Of a stretch of DNA of 64,000 bases, positions 53,102 through 61,051 are shown one piece after another; within the stretch, counting starts at the first letter, position 1, and each line of letters begins with the position of its first letter. Origin of the DNA: an uncultured Prevotellaceae bacterium (GTDB lineage: Bacteria; Bacteroidota; Bacteroidia; Bacteroidales; Bacteroidaceae); assembly GCA_902779455.1 (NCBI GenBank), contig CACZBS010000011.1, positions 1 to 64,000 on the forward strand. Reading direction: 5' to 3'. A program made the translations under genes and the position numbers. The notes beneath the pieces are model-generated. The model worked only from the letters and a program-made list of their open reading frames with translations. It ran no database searches and was not told where the DNA came from.

Positions 53102-53545
53102 CCGATCCTAATAATAGTATTGTCACTGATTTGTATTAATTGCAATTCCATCCCGATGAAAGAGAAAGAATTGTATACTCATTTGCTTTCTGATATTTAT
53201 TCATATCATTCAAGTGTTCATTTACAAAATAATATAAATAGCAGTCGTGAAGGAACGTGCTTAGATACCATATATGTTTTGGGGAATGATTCATTAATCA
53301 TTTCTTCAATTAAGAAAATAAAATGCAGGATAGGATTACCAACTTTAACCAGGCGAGATGAGTCCGTCCCTGTATATTGTATAGAAAGAGTAGGACGTTT
53401 GTCTTTTGTAGTATGGGAATGCTCATATGGTTATGTCTGGACGGATAATAGGTTTCAATCTGAAACAGGGGGTGGGTATATTTATGAGTATAAAATAAAC
53501 AAAAAAGGCTTTTTCCTACATAGAAAAAAACAGTTTTGGATATGA
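53021..53545 (+). CDS. AT-rich hypothetical (possible lipoprotein) whose 5' end is a repeat
   Basis: A 174-residue ORF. The first 27 residues (METITIIKKRIKSTRAPL...) come from the 167-base repeat. A hydrophobic stretch with a lipobox-like LICINC follows (residues about 30-43), then a soluble region of unknown family (YVLGNDSLIISSIKKIKCRI; CIERVGRLSFVVWECSYGYV). GC content is much lower than around it. The true start may have been lost when the repeat inserted; a start at MKEKELY is the alternative but would omit the lipobox. Function unknown. Confidence 0.45.
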   Translation: METITIIKKRIKSTRAPLTLLRQRTVPPILIIVLSLICINCNSIPMKEKELYTHLLSDIYSYHSSVHLQNNINSSREGTCLDTIYVLGNDSLIISSIKKIKCRIGLPTLTRRDESVPVYCIERVGRLSFVVWECSYGYVWTDNRFQSETGGGYIYEYKINKKGFFLHRKKQFWI

Positions 53546-53562
53546 TTGTAGGATCAGGGGGT

Positions 53563-53729
53563 AGGATCAGGGGGACGGTTCTTTTGATCCGCTTCGGCAA
53601 AGCGCCGTCCCCACCCGATCTGCGAATAAACAGAAAAAATAATTGAATATGGAAACTATTACCATCACCAAAAAACGGATCAAGAGCACTCGGGCTCCGC
53701 TCGCTTTGCTTCGGCAAAGAACCGTCCCC
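53563..53729 (+). repeat. 167-base direct repeat, right copy
   Basis: Right-hand copy flanking the AT-rich gene; followed directly by the AGGAGTGTCCTTCGGACAG word. Confidence 0.9.
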
Positions 53730-53808
53730 TCGGGCCCTTAGGAGTGTCCTTCGGACAGAAATCTTACAAATCTTCACAAATCTGACAAATCTAATAAATA
53801 AGAATATA

Positions 53809-54234
53809 ATGGACTTGATAGCAGAACATAACAGAAAGTATGAGTTCTTCCGCGAAATAACAGGAGTAGCCATGAAGGTACATAGCAAATACCGCTATGG
53901 ACTACTGGAGTCAGCCTATGAAGCCGCGCTGAAATATCTTCTCGAACTACAAGGGCACAAGGTTGAGCGACAGGTGTTCTTGCCAATCTATTGGGATGAC
54001 GTGCAACTTGACCAGCACTAAAAAATGGACCTGGTGATTGATGGCAACATCATTGTAGAGCTGAAAGCCATTGCACATATTGACACGCCTCATCGCCGCC
54101 AGCTTTGGAACTACATGAATCTGACGCACCTGCCATACGGCATGCTTATCAATTTCAGTCCCGAGGGCCTATATTCCGAATGGTATCATCGCGACCCAAA
54201 TTCGGGCATTATTGACAAAGTGAAGTTGCTATGA
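53809..54234 (+). pseudogene. GxxExxY protein gene split by a nonsense codon
   Basis: Two halves in the same frame. The first has the name-giving motif GLLESAY (MDLIAEHNRKYEFFREITGVAMKVH...VQLDQH). After a TAA at 54019-54021 the second continues KMDLVIDGNIIVELKAIAHI through GMLINFSP to LDKVKLL-like ends. Intact family members (about 125-140 residues) have an aromatic residue such as Tyr near this point, so one TAC/TAT-to-TAA change explains the split. The family has a PD-(D/E)XK-like core, and both halves are well conserved, so inactivation looks recent, unless the stop is read through. Confidence 0.85.
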
Positions 54235-54347
54235 GAGAGATTTTGTAAGATTTGTAAGATTTGGATAGATTGTGTTAGATTTTGTGAGATTTGAATAGAT
54301 TTGTGAGATTTCTTCTACGAGCGAAGCGAGTAGAACTCATTTTCTCG

Positions 54348-54512
54348 CGGAGCGACTCCCCGATCCAATCCTTATAAAGAAGGATCACGAGCGCTCGAGC
54401 TCCGCTCACTTTGCTTCAGCAAAGAACCGTCCCCCCGATCAGGAGTGTCCTTCGGACAGAAATCTTACAAATCTTCACAAATCTAACAAATAAATATAGG
54501 ATCGAGGGGAGA
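54348..54512. repeat. GATC-GGGGACGG hairpin fragments and third GGAGTGTCC word
   Basis: Partial hairpin arms (GAGCGCTCGAGCTCCGCTCA, TTCAGCAAAGAACCGTCCCC), then the word at 54441-54489. Upstream, 54240-54310 consists of GATTTTGTAAGATTTG words. No coding potential. Confidence 0.75.
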
Positions 54513-54521
54513 CGATTCCAA

Positions 54522-54896
54522 TCAGAAGATGGCCGCAATGTGGCGGATCTGCTTTAGCTTCTCCATGAACGAGGCATCGCGCTCAGCCATCAGCATGTCG
54601 TATTCGTTCTGCATGGCCAGCAGGGGGGCGGCATCTACACCGAGTGCAGCCTCCATCATCATAGCCAGTTCGGGACTGAGCGAACGCTTGCCGTTCAGCA
54701 TCTCGTTGAAGGCGGAATAGGAAATACCTATCTCCTTGGCCAGTCCTCGCTGCGAAATGCCGCGATATTCCAGTTCGTCCTTCAGCACCTCACCGGGATG
54801 AGTGGGCTGACAGGGCTTCAGATTCTTGCCTTGCAAGCGTCCTTTGGCCGAGCGGTTTGCTATCATCTGCGGGTTTACTCCTTCAAGTGTCGTCAT
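54522..54896 (-). CDS. higA: HigA-family antitoxin
   Basis: A 124-residue XRE-type protein. The HigA helix-turn-helix spans about residues 33-90, with THPGEVLKDELEYRGISQRG, LAKEIGISYSAFNEMLNGKR and SLSPELAMMMEAALGV. HigA neutralises the HigB mRNA endonuclease and represses the operon. The usual order is higB then higA with a small gap; here 16 bases upstream lies only the last third of higB. The antitoxin reading frame is complete, so it may have a regulatory role without its toxin. Confidence 0.85.
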   Translation of the reverse strand: MTTLEGVNPQMIANRSAKGRLQGKNLKPCQPTHPGEVLKDELEYRGISQRGLAKEIGISYSAFNEMLNGKRSLSPELAMMMEAALGVDAAPLLAMQNEYDMLMAERDASFMEKLKQIRHIAAIF

Positions 54897-54912
54897 GTCT
54901 CGTCCCCCCTAT

Positions 54913-55017
54913 TCATTTATAATGGTTTGACAAATCTGTGATGTTACAAATCGTGGCAATCTGCTTGCCAGCCTCAACGCTTTCGGTGAACTCGATGCGA
55001 TACTGGTCGTTCACGCG
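54913..55017 (-). pseudogene. 5'-truncated higB toxin gene
   Basis: The minus strand reads RVNDQYRIEFTESVEAGKQI, then ATICNITDLSNHYK and a stop, matching the C-terminus of Bacteroidetes HigB toxins (R-N-QYRI strand and the final ELSNHYK-like motif). The frame breaks upstream at a GGGGATCGTGGGGACG repeat, so about 60-70 N-terminal residues are missing. Confidence 0.8.
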
Positions 55018-55019
55018 GG

Positions 55020-55075
55020 GATCGTGGGGACGCTTCTTTGTTTAAGCGCGCAGTGAACCGTCCCCCCGATTTGCG
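55020..55075. repeat. GATCGGGGGACGG hairpin fragment at the higB break
   Basis: Arms GATCGTGGGGACG and AACCGTCCCCCCGAT around TTTGTTTAAGCGCGC, a degenerate member of the family starting exactly where higB similarity ends. Confidence 0.65.
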
Positions 55076-55092
55076 GGGGTGGGGAGGGACTT

Positions 55093-55291
55093 CTACATCC
55101 CTCCCCACGTGATGACCTCCTCGCCATCGACGTAGCCGACGACGGGCGAGACGTTGCGCACCTTATAGGCGGGGCGGCCGACGACGCCCTCCGACCTTCC
55201 GAGGATGATGTCCACGAGGGCCGTCACGTCGGCATAGGTCGCCGAGCGGTCGCCGGCGTGCTCCGACTCACGGAGGATGATGTCCACCAGG
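55093..55291 (-). pseudogene. C-terminal dockerin-like fragment
   Basis: Reads LVDIILRESEHAGDRSATYA, then DVTALVDIILGRSEG and about 28 further residues. The paired DVTALV-(N/D)-(M/I)-IL segments resemble the dockerin-like duplicate found at the C-termini of secreted Prevotella proteins. The 5' side is cut by the GATCAGGGGGACGG repeat at 55289, so this is the end of a larger lost gene. Confidence 0.6.
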
Positions 55292-55440
55292 ATCAGGGGG
55301 ACGGTTCTTTACTTTTAGCAATATGCAAAAAAATAAATTGGTACAATTTGGCCGCAGGTGTAGGAGGCGACGTGTCCCCACGTCGCACCTGCCGCAGATG
55401 TCACGTGAGGACACGTGACCTCCTAAATCGTCCCCCCCCG
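55289..55440. repeat. GGGGGACGG fragment plus GTAGGAGGCGACGTG palindromic element
   Basis: The first 20 bases belong to the GATC-GGGGACGG family. The copy of the GTAGGAGGCGACGTG element at 55362-55425 is nearly identical to the one at 27655. Confidence 0.8.
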
Positions 55441-55463
55441 ATCCCGAACCGCCTTTGGCGGGA

Positions 55464-55551
55464 AATTTTCGACCTGTACGGTTGAAAGACGCTGAAAGCG
55501 TCTTAACAATCCAGTAAGTTGAACTTTTCAACCGTACAGGTCGGAAATTTT
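55464..55551. repeat. Large nested hairpin
   Basis: Outer arms GAAATTTTCGACCTGTACGG... and complement (about 24 bp) enclose a smaller GACGCT-GAAA-GCGTC hairpin. The stretch to 55737 contains a second GAAATTTTTCAAAATTAAT/inverse pair and no ORF. Confidence 0.8.
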
Positions 55552-55737
55552 TCAAAATTAATAATAAAAATTGAACAAAATGGCAAGTATAAGTGTGCAA
55601 AATGAATAATTTTGAATTAATTTTGAAAAATTTCCAGCCGGAGGCTGCCGTTTCCCGGGATCGTGGGGCCGCAACGCCGCTGAATCTGTCGCAAGGGGGG
55701 CTGAATCTGTCGCAAATGGCAGTTGCAAATCACGCGC

Positions 55738-55860
55738 AGCCGCTCCCCTCCCCTCCAAGGTGAGGGGTCGGGGGTGGGGTCTGTATATCCTTTACGCTGA
55801 GTTAGTTAGAGACCCCACCCCTACCCCCCCCTTGGAGGGGAGGGGAGCGGCTGCGCATAC
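55738..55860. repeat. G-tract REP cluster (copy 5, degenerate)
   Basis: Inverted G-tract and C-tract modules around ATATCCTTTACGCTGAGTT; the runs are shorter or interrupted compared with copies 2-4. Confidence 0.75.
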
Positions 55861-55997
55861 TCTCAACTGGATTTGCGGACTGACCGCAAAAAAAAGATCG
55901 GGGGGACGGATTTGGTGTGATTTGTAAAATAAATTCCGAGTGTGGCGGCCTGTTTTCCTAAACGCTTGATAATCAGCCGTATAGATGAACGGCGAAA

Positions 55998-56090
55998 GAG
56001 AAGCGGCGCTTTTTAGCCAGAAAAGCACCGCTTCTTGCCTCGAGAAGTGCCGCTTTTTGTCGCGAAAAGCGGCACTTCTCTCTCGGCTGT
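55998..56090. repeat. GAAGCGGTGCTTTTC REP element
   Basis: Four alternating direct and inverted units (GAAGCGGCGCTTTTTAGCCA, AAAAGCGGCACTTCTC). Same family as 27.4, 35.2 and 49.7 kb. Confidence 0.8.
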
Positions 56091-56234
56091 ATGCCGTTTG
56101 TCAGGAAAAATGACAGTCATGACATGCCATGGCTGCCAGACTTATGCTGGGGCGGTTCTGTTAAATGATGTCAAAAACGGGGGAATTTAACAGAAAAAGT
56201 TGGAGGATTGAACTTTTTGTGCACTCTCAGACCT

Positions 56235-56242
56235 TAATTTTG
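56235..56242 (+). promoter_or_regulatory. -7 promoter box for the RteC-like gene
   Basis: TAATTTTG, 73 bases before the start codon. Confidence 0.55.
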
Positions 56243-56314
56243 CAGGCTGAAATCCATGATGTTTAACTATACATACAGACACACACATTAATTATTAAAG
56301 AGGAGTCATTAACT

Positions 56315-56749
56315 ATGATGATCGACAACCATGAAAAACACACGTTAAGCCTCGGCCAGCAGCCCCGCGACGGGCTGCTGCGCCACGAGGTGGAGTCGAG
56401 GCTGGCCGGCGAGGTGGCCAGCCTGCTGAGACGGGAACCAAGGGAGGGCCTCAGCTGGCGGGGCAGCTCGAAGGACCTGATGGAGGCGCTGCACGCGGCC
56501 TTCACGACGGGCATGATCGCTGACGACGGCGGCGACGACGACGACGGCACGCTGTCCTTCCGCCAGATGGTGCGGCGGGCGTGCGGCGTGCTCCACGTCA
56601 GCGAACCGCGCAACCCCTACGAGGCGGCCGCCCGCGCCGAGCGCCGCAAGGGCCTGCGCCGCACGCCCTTCATCGAGCGCTACCGCCGCTCGCTGAATCG
56701 GCCGGGTGCGACGCCGTTTCTCGACATGATCGCAGACAGCAGTGACTGA
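56315..56749 (+). CDS. RteC-like domain protein
   Basis: A 144-residue protein. From about residue 45 it resembles the C-terminal half of RteC, the regulator of Bacteroides conjugative transposon excision: GLSWRGSSKDLMEALHAAFT, GTLSFRQMVRRACGVLHV and ERRKGLRRTPFIERYRRSL align with the W-x-G-S-K-x-(D/E)-L-x-E-L, LKEI and RK-G-R-T-x-F-L-D-L-x-x-L pattern. It lacks the N-terminal part of RteC. It may be a small DNA-binding relative; the neighbouring M15 peptidase suggests an element-derived pair. Similarity is judged by eye. Confidence 0.5.
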   Translation: MMIDNHEKHTLSLGQQPRDGLLRHEVESRLAGEVASLLRREPREGLSWRGSSKDLMEALHAAFTTGMIADDGGDDDDGTLSFRQMVRRACGVLHVSEPRNPYEAAARAERRKGLRRTPFIERYRRSLNRPGATPFLDMIADSSD

Positions 56750-56756
56750 CCGAATG

Positions 56757-56930
56757 TTTTTTATCACGAATTTGAGATAGTGTTTTTTTATCACGAATTT
56801 GAGAATTAGAGAAGGGGAACAATACTCAAATTCGGGATAAATAAAATGAGAACAATTCTCAAATTCTCAAATTCGGGATAATAAAATAGGAACAATTCTC
56901 AAATTCGGGATAATATCATATTAACCAACA
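56757..56930. repeat. CAAATTCGGGATAA word repeat
   Basis: Tandem ACGAATTTGAGA and inverted CTCAAATTCGGGATAA words fill the spacer between the RteC-like gene and the M15 peptidase gene. Confidence 0.8.
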
Positions 56931-56955
56931 TTATTAATTATAACCATTAAAAAAA

Positions 56956-57429
56956 ATGACCATGAACAACAACAACAACAACATCACGAAATTCGAGGAG
57001 CCGCTGTGGCTCTCGCCGCACTTCACGCTTCAGGAGATGACCGACTCGGGCACGGCCCGCAAACTGGGCATCGACAACACGCCGTCGGCCGGCGTCATTG
57101 AGAATCTGCAGGCGCTCTGCGAGCACGTTCTGGAGCCCGTCCGCCGCCGCTTCGGCCGCACCATCATCTCGAGCGGCTATCGCTGCGAGGAGCTCAACAG
57201 GAGGGTAGGGGGCGCCGAGGGCTCGCAGCACCTCAGGGGCGAGGCGGCCGACATCTACTGCTCGTCGCTCACGGAGGCGCGCCGCCGCTACGACTTCATC
57301 CGCCAGAACTGCGACTTCGACCAGCTGCTGCTCGAGGAGCGCCTCTACCTGGGCACGTGCTGGCTCCATGTCAGCTACGTGCGCCAGCCGGGGCGCCGCC
57401 CGAACCGCCACGACGCCCGTGGATTCTAA
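56956..57429 (+). CDS. M15-family peptidase (D-Ala-D-Ala carboxypeptidase-like)
   Basis: A 157-residue protein without a signal peptide. The M15A pattern is clear: SPHFTLQEMTDSGTARKLGI, SGYRCEELNRRVGG, the first zinc ligands in GSQHLRGEAADIYC (H, D) and the third histidine in CWLHVSYVR. Such enzymes cleave peptidoglycan peptides. The lack of a signal peptide and the phage-endolysin-like size suggest descent from a prophage or conjugative element. The Asn-rich N-terminus (MTMNNNNNN) is low complexity. Confidence 0.88.
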   Translation: MTMNNNNNNITKFEEPLWLSPHFTLQEMTDSGTARKLGIDNTPSAGVIENLQALCEHVLEPVRRRFGRTIISSGYRCEELNRRVGGAEGSQHLRGEAADIYCSSLTEARRRYDFIRQNCDFDQLLLEERLYLGTCWLHVSYVRQPGRRPNRHDARGF

Positions 57430-57676
57430 GGATAATATTCTAGGGATTCTCTTTTTTTATTCTAAGGATTTTAGGATTTTGGGATTTTCACGCATCAATC
57501 TTGTAATATTCTAAGGATTCTTGGATTTTGGGATATATCATGCAGCAATCTTTTAATATTCTAAGGATTCTAGGATTTTGGGATTTTAAATTTCTTCCAA
57601 CAATCCCTAGATCCTAAAATCCTTAGAATAAAAAATATTCAGAATCCTTAGAATATAGAATCCCTAGAAAGAGAAT
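57425..57676. repeat. TCTAAGGATTCTAGGATTTT word repeat with inverted arms
   Basis: Three left-hand units of ATTCTAAGGATTCTAGGATT and a right arm of the complement (CCTAGATCCTAAAATCCTTA). It fills the spacer between the convergent peptidase and GH2 genes, and could form a long hairpin. Confidence 0.85.
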
Positions 57677-57678
57677 CC

Positions 57679-60213
57679 TTAGAAGAGGCCCTTGACGGGG
57701 ATGACGACGCGCTGCGTGAGGCGGCGCTCGGGGTCAGTGACGGTGAGGGTGAGGTTGCCGGGGACCTTGGCGGCCTGGACGACGACGACGAGCTGGCCGG
57801 AGAAGAGCCGCATCTGGGGCTCGGTGAAGGGCTCGAGCGACGTGGCGTCGCCGTTGCAGGCGGCACGATACTGTCCGGCACCCTTGACGTCGAAGTGCAG
57901 CTGGTCGGCAGCGGCGGGGATGAGCGTGCCCTTCTTGTCGGTGAGGCTGACGGTGACGAAGGCCAGGTCCTGGCCGTCGGCACGCAGCGAGGCGCTGCCG
58001 CTGTCGCTGTTCTGCGTCCATACGTCGAGCTTCAGCCGGGCGGGCTTGCCGGCGGTGCGCACGGTCTGCTCGCCTGCGGGCTGTCCGTTTTCATCATAAA
58101 CGACCACGCGGAGCTCGCCGGGCTCATAGCGCACGTCGTTCCAGCGGAGGCGGTAGCGGTCAAGGCGAGCCCCCTCTCCGCTCCCCCCATTGGGGGAGGA
58201 CTTGCGGATGCGTCCCTGACTCTTGCCGTTGAGGAAGAGCTCGGCCTCGGCGTAGTCGGTGTAGCAATAGACGGGGGTCACCTCGCCACGGCGGTCGGGC
58301 CACGTCCAGTGGGGAAGCAGGTGGATGGTGTGCTGCTCCTTGTTCCACTTTGAGCGATAGAGCCAGTAGCGGTCCTTGGGCAGTCCGGCGAGGTCGCAGA
58401 TGCCGAAGTAGCTGGAGCGGGCGGGCCAGTACTCGTCATAGGGCGTAGGCTCGCCGAGGTAGTCGTAGCCCGTCCAGACGAACTCGCCGATGACCCATGG
58501 CTTGTCGTCCTGCCATCGCCAGTCGTCGTCGGGCAGGTTCGACCACGAGCAATACTCGACGTCGTAGCCCGAGCACTGGCCGTCGGCCTTCTTGATGGCC
58601 TGCGGGTCGTAGTTCTTCGACCATGAGGAGTATTGCGAGTTGTCGGTCACCTCGACGGGGAACTTATACACGCCGCGCGACGAGACCGTCGAGCAGGTCT
58701 CGGAGCCGAGCAGGAAGCCGTGCCAGAGGCGGTCGTAGGTGTCCTGATAGCGGTGGAGTCGGTAGTTCAGTCCGGGCACGTCCATGGCCGGCAGGAAACC
58801 CGTCGCCATGGCATTGTCGGGGCGGTCGCAGCCCTGCGTGACGGGGCGCGTCGGGTCGAGCTGGTGGCAGAGGTCCTGTAGGTGCTGGGCCATCTGGCGT
58901 CCACCCTGCATGCCCTGTTCAGGTATCTCGTTGCCGATGGACCACATCACGATCGACGGGTGGTTGCGGTGGGCGCGGACGAGGTTCTCGATGTCGCGGT
59001 CGGCCCACTCGCGGAAGAAGCGGGCGTAGCCGTTCTTGCACTTAGGGTAGACCCACATGTCGAACGACTCGGCCATGACCATCATGCCCAGCGAGTCGCA
59101 CACGTCCATCTGCATCTGCGAGGGCATGTTGTGAGAGGTGCGGATGGCATCGCAGCCCATCGCCTTCATCGTCTTGATCTGACGAATCAGGGCGGCCTTG
59201 TTGACGGCGGCACCCAGCGGGCCGAGGTCGTGGTGCAGACAGACGCCCTTAATCTTTCGCGTCACGCCGTTCAGCTGGAAGCCGCCGTCCTTGCTGACCT
59301 TCACGGTGCGCAGACCCACCTTCAGGGTCTTCTGGTCGATGGACTTGCCGAAATCGTCGAACAAGTTAGGGTCTCCCTTACCGTCCAGGAGGTTGATACG
59401 CAGTGTATATAAATAAGGTGTCTCGGGTGTCCACAACTTGGCATCGGGAATCATGAATGTGCCGATGGCCGTAGAGGTGCCTTTGCGCATGGGGGCGGGA
59501 CTACACCAGATTCTGTCTTTGCCGTCGGGAGCGATGAGTTCCATCGTGACGGGCAGACGGCCGTCAATGACAGGCACCTCGACGGTGAGCTTCGTCACGT
59601 CTTTGCCGCTTTTTGTATTTCCGGCGTTAAGCTGCGTCTTGGTGGTGATGCCCCAGTCGTCGATGCGGGCCTGTTGCGGGGTGAGAATGAGCGTCACGGG
59701 GCGGTAGATGCCTGCGCCGGGATACCAGCGCGAGCTCTCCTCGACGTTCTGCAGGTCGACACTGAGGTCGTTTTCACCCTCATGGACGAAGGGCGTGATG
59801 TCCAGCCGGAACGAGTTGTAGCCGTAGGCCCAATAGCCCGCCCGCTGTCCGTTGACGCTGACCGTCGGCTCGCTCATGGCGCCGTCGAAGAGCAGTTCGG
59901 CATGCCCCTTGAATCCCGATGGAATCGTCAGTTTTCGCTTGTAGTGGCCCTCGCCGATCCAGGGCAGCGCGCCCGAGCGGCCGCTCTTCTCGGTGGCCTC
60001 CTTCTCGCCGTTCTGCTCGATGGCCACGCGCTGCAGGTCCCACTTCTTGTCGAAGGGTCCGCTGATGGCCCAGTCGTGGGGCACCGTGACCTGTTGCCAC
60101 GTCTGCTTGTCCTTCGAGAACTGCCAGCCGTCGCCGAGGTTGATCTCCTGTCTTTGTTGGGCGTGTCCTGCCAGCGCAGAGAGCACAGCCATTGTCAGTA
60201 GTTTGAGTTTCAT
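57679..60213 (-). CDS. GH2-family glycoside hydrolase (beta-galactosidase-like)
   Basis: An 844-residue exported retaining beta-glycosidase. The start was set at MKLKLLTMAV, which begins the signal peptide ending AGHAQ; an ATG seven codons upstream is possible. Domain order: sugar-binding jelly roll (about 20-190), Ig-like GH2 domain (190-310), TIM barrel (310-600) with acid/base E429 (WSIGNEIPEQG) and nucleophile E577 (IGEFVWTGYDY), then C-terminal beta domains. It lacks the E. coli LacZ domain 5 and is more like Bacteroidetes GH2 enzymes on plant or host glycans; beta-galactosidase is the default guess. The insert KSSPNGGSGEGARLD in the C-terminal part is repeat-encoded. Confidence 0.9.
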   Translation of the reverse strand: MKLKLLTMAVLSALAGHAQQRQEINLGDGWQFSKDKQTWQQVTVPHDWAISGPFDKKWDLQRVAIEQNGEKEATEKSGRSGALPWIGEGHYKRKLTIPSGFKGHAELLFDGAMSEPTVSVNGQRAGYWAYGYNSFRLDITPFVHEGENDLSVDLQNVEESSRWYPGAGIYRPVTLILTPQQARIDDWGITTKTQLNAGNTKSGKDVTKLTVEVPVIDGRLPVTMELIAPDGKDRIWCSPAPMRKGTSTAIGTFMIPDAKLWTPETPYLYTLRINLLDGKGDPNLFDDFGKSIDQKTLKVGLRTVKVSKDGGFQLNGVTRKIKGVCLHHDLGPLGAAVNKAALIRQIKTMKAMGCDAIRTSHNMPSQMQMDVCDSLGMMVMAESFDMWVYPKCKNGYARFFREWADRDIENLVRAHRNHPSIVMWSIGNEIPEQGMQGGRQMAQHLQDLCHQLDPTRPVTQGCDRPDNAMATGFLPAMDVPGLNYRLHRYQDTYDRLWHGFLLGSETCSTVSSRGVYKFPVEVTDNSQYSSWSKNYDPQAIKKADGQCSGYDVEYCSWSNLPDDDWRWQDDKPWVIGEFVWTGYDYLGEPTPYDEYWPARSSYFGICDLAGLPKDRYWLYRSKWNKEQHTIHLLPHWTWPDRRGEVTPVYCYTDYAEAELFLNGKSQGRIRKSSPNGGSGEGARLDRYRLRWNDVRYEPGELRVVVYDENGQPAGEQTVRTAGKPARLKLDVWTQNSDSGSASLRADGQDLAFVTVSLTDKKGTLIPAAADQLHFDVKGAGQYRAACNGDATSLEPFTEPQMRLFSGQLVVVVQAAKVPGNLTLTVTDPERRLTQRVVIPVKGLF
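58168..58201 (-). repeat. In-frame palindromic element in the GH2 gene
   Basis: GCCCCCTCTCCGCTCCCCCC... with an inverted CCCCCATTGGGGG core, read as SSPNGGSGEGA between RIRK and RLDRYRLRW. It is related in composition to the elements in parE and the GH31 gene. Confidence 0.65.
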
Positions 60214-60266
60214 TGTTTCAGTGAGATATTTCATTTGGTTAATTGCCGACAAAGATAGGCATTTTT

Positions 60267-60297
60267 TTTGTATTCTCAAAAAAATCCATTAACTTTG
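60267..60297 (+). promoter_or_regulatory. Consensus promoter of the zeta-toxin-like gene
   Basis: TTTG (60267-60270), 19 bases, TAACTTTG (60290-60297). The ATG at 60306 is so close that the transcript is probably leaderless or nearly so. Confidence 0.8.
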
Positions 60298-60305
60298 CAG
60301 CCGAT

Positions 60306-60881
60306 ATGGCTCAAAATCTCTATATCATCAGCGGTTGCAACGGGGCCGGCAAGACGACGGCCTCCTACACCGTGTTGCCTGAGATTCTCGACTGCCGCGA
60401 GTTCGTCAATGCCGACGAGATAGCGCGCGGACTGTCGCCCTTCAACCCAGGCGGCGTAGCCATAGAGGCAGGCAAACTGATGCTGAGTCGCATCAATGAA
60501 CTGCTGGAACGCAATGCCACCTTCGCTGTAGAGACCACATTGGCCACACGTTCTTACACCAACCTGGTGCGCCGCGCCCATCGTCAGGGCTATCGTGTCT
60601 CTCTGCTCTATTTCTGGCTTAGCAGTCCCGAGCTGGCCATGCAACGCGTGGCAGAGCGCGTCAGCAAGAGCGGGCACGACATTCCCGTCAGCACCATCCG
60701 CCGGCGCTACACGGCAGGCATCAACAACCTCTTCAAGTTGTTCATACCTGCCGTTGACTATTGGGCCATCTTCGACAACAGCGAGCCGCCCCGTCGGAAA
60801 GTAGCCGTGGGCGGTTCCAATGCCAGAACTGAAATCTTTGACCAGAAACTGTATGAAATGATCAGAAGCTATGTCAAATAA
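60306..60881 (+). CDS. Zeta-toxin-family kinase
   Basis: A 191-residue P-loop protein: Walker [13 protein letters not shown] at about 9-20, the substrate-site [28 protein letters not shown] and the lid R-R-RY motif ([15 protein letters not shown]). Zeta toxins phosphorylate UDP-N-acetylglucosamine and block wall synthesis; short chromosomal relatives may have other nucleotide-sugar targets. Its last 11 bases overlap a 56-codon partner gene, the arrangement of a toxin-antitoxin pair. Unlike the other three such loci here, the toxin is intact. Confidence 0.85.
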   Translation: MAQNLYIISGCNGAGKTTASYTVLPEILDCREFVNADEIARGLSPFNPGGVAIEAGKLMLSRINELLERNATFAVETTLATRSYTNLVRRAHRQGYRVSLLYFWLSSPELAMQRVAERVSKSGHDIPVSTIRRRYTAGINNLFKLFIPAVDYWAIFDNSEPPRRKVAVGGSNARTEIFDQKLYEMIRSYVK

Positions 60882-61041
60882 AGAGGTACAAGACTTTACT
60901 CGCAAGCTGGAGGCCGGGTTGCAATTGGCCGAAAAGCGCATGCTCGAGGAAAAAGCACTCCACGACGAAAACATCGTCGTGTCGAAAGAAGCAGGTAAGA
61001 TTGAATATATTTCTGCCCGCGAGGTGCTGGCCACATATTAA
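60871..61041 (+). CDS. Small partner of the zeta-toxin-like kinase
   Basis: A 56-residue ORF ([20 protein letters not shown]... ending [16 protein letters not shown]), helical at the start ([17 protein letters not shown]) and closing with a short beta segment. It overlaps the kinase gene by 11 bases and ends 11 bases before ruvB. Small genes of this type accompany zeta-like kinases in Bacteroidetes and are likely antitoxins; no epsilon-antitoxin homology is claimed. It is below ordinary ORF size cut-offs. Confidence 0.7.
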   Translation: MSNKEVQDFTRKLEAGLQLAEKRMLEEKALHDENIVVSKEAGKIEYISAREVLATY

Positions 61042-61051
61042 GATAAAAAAA

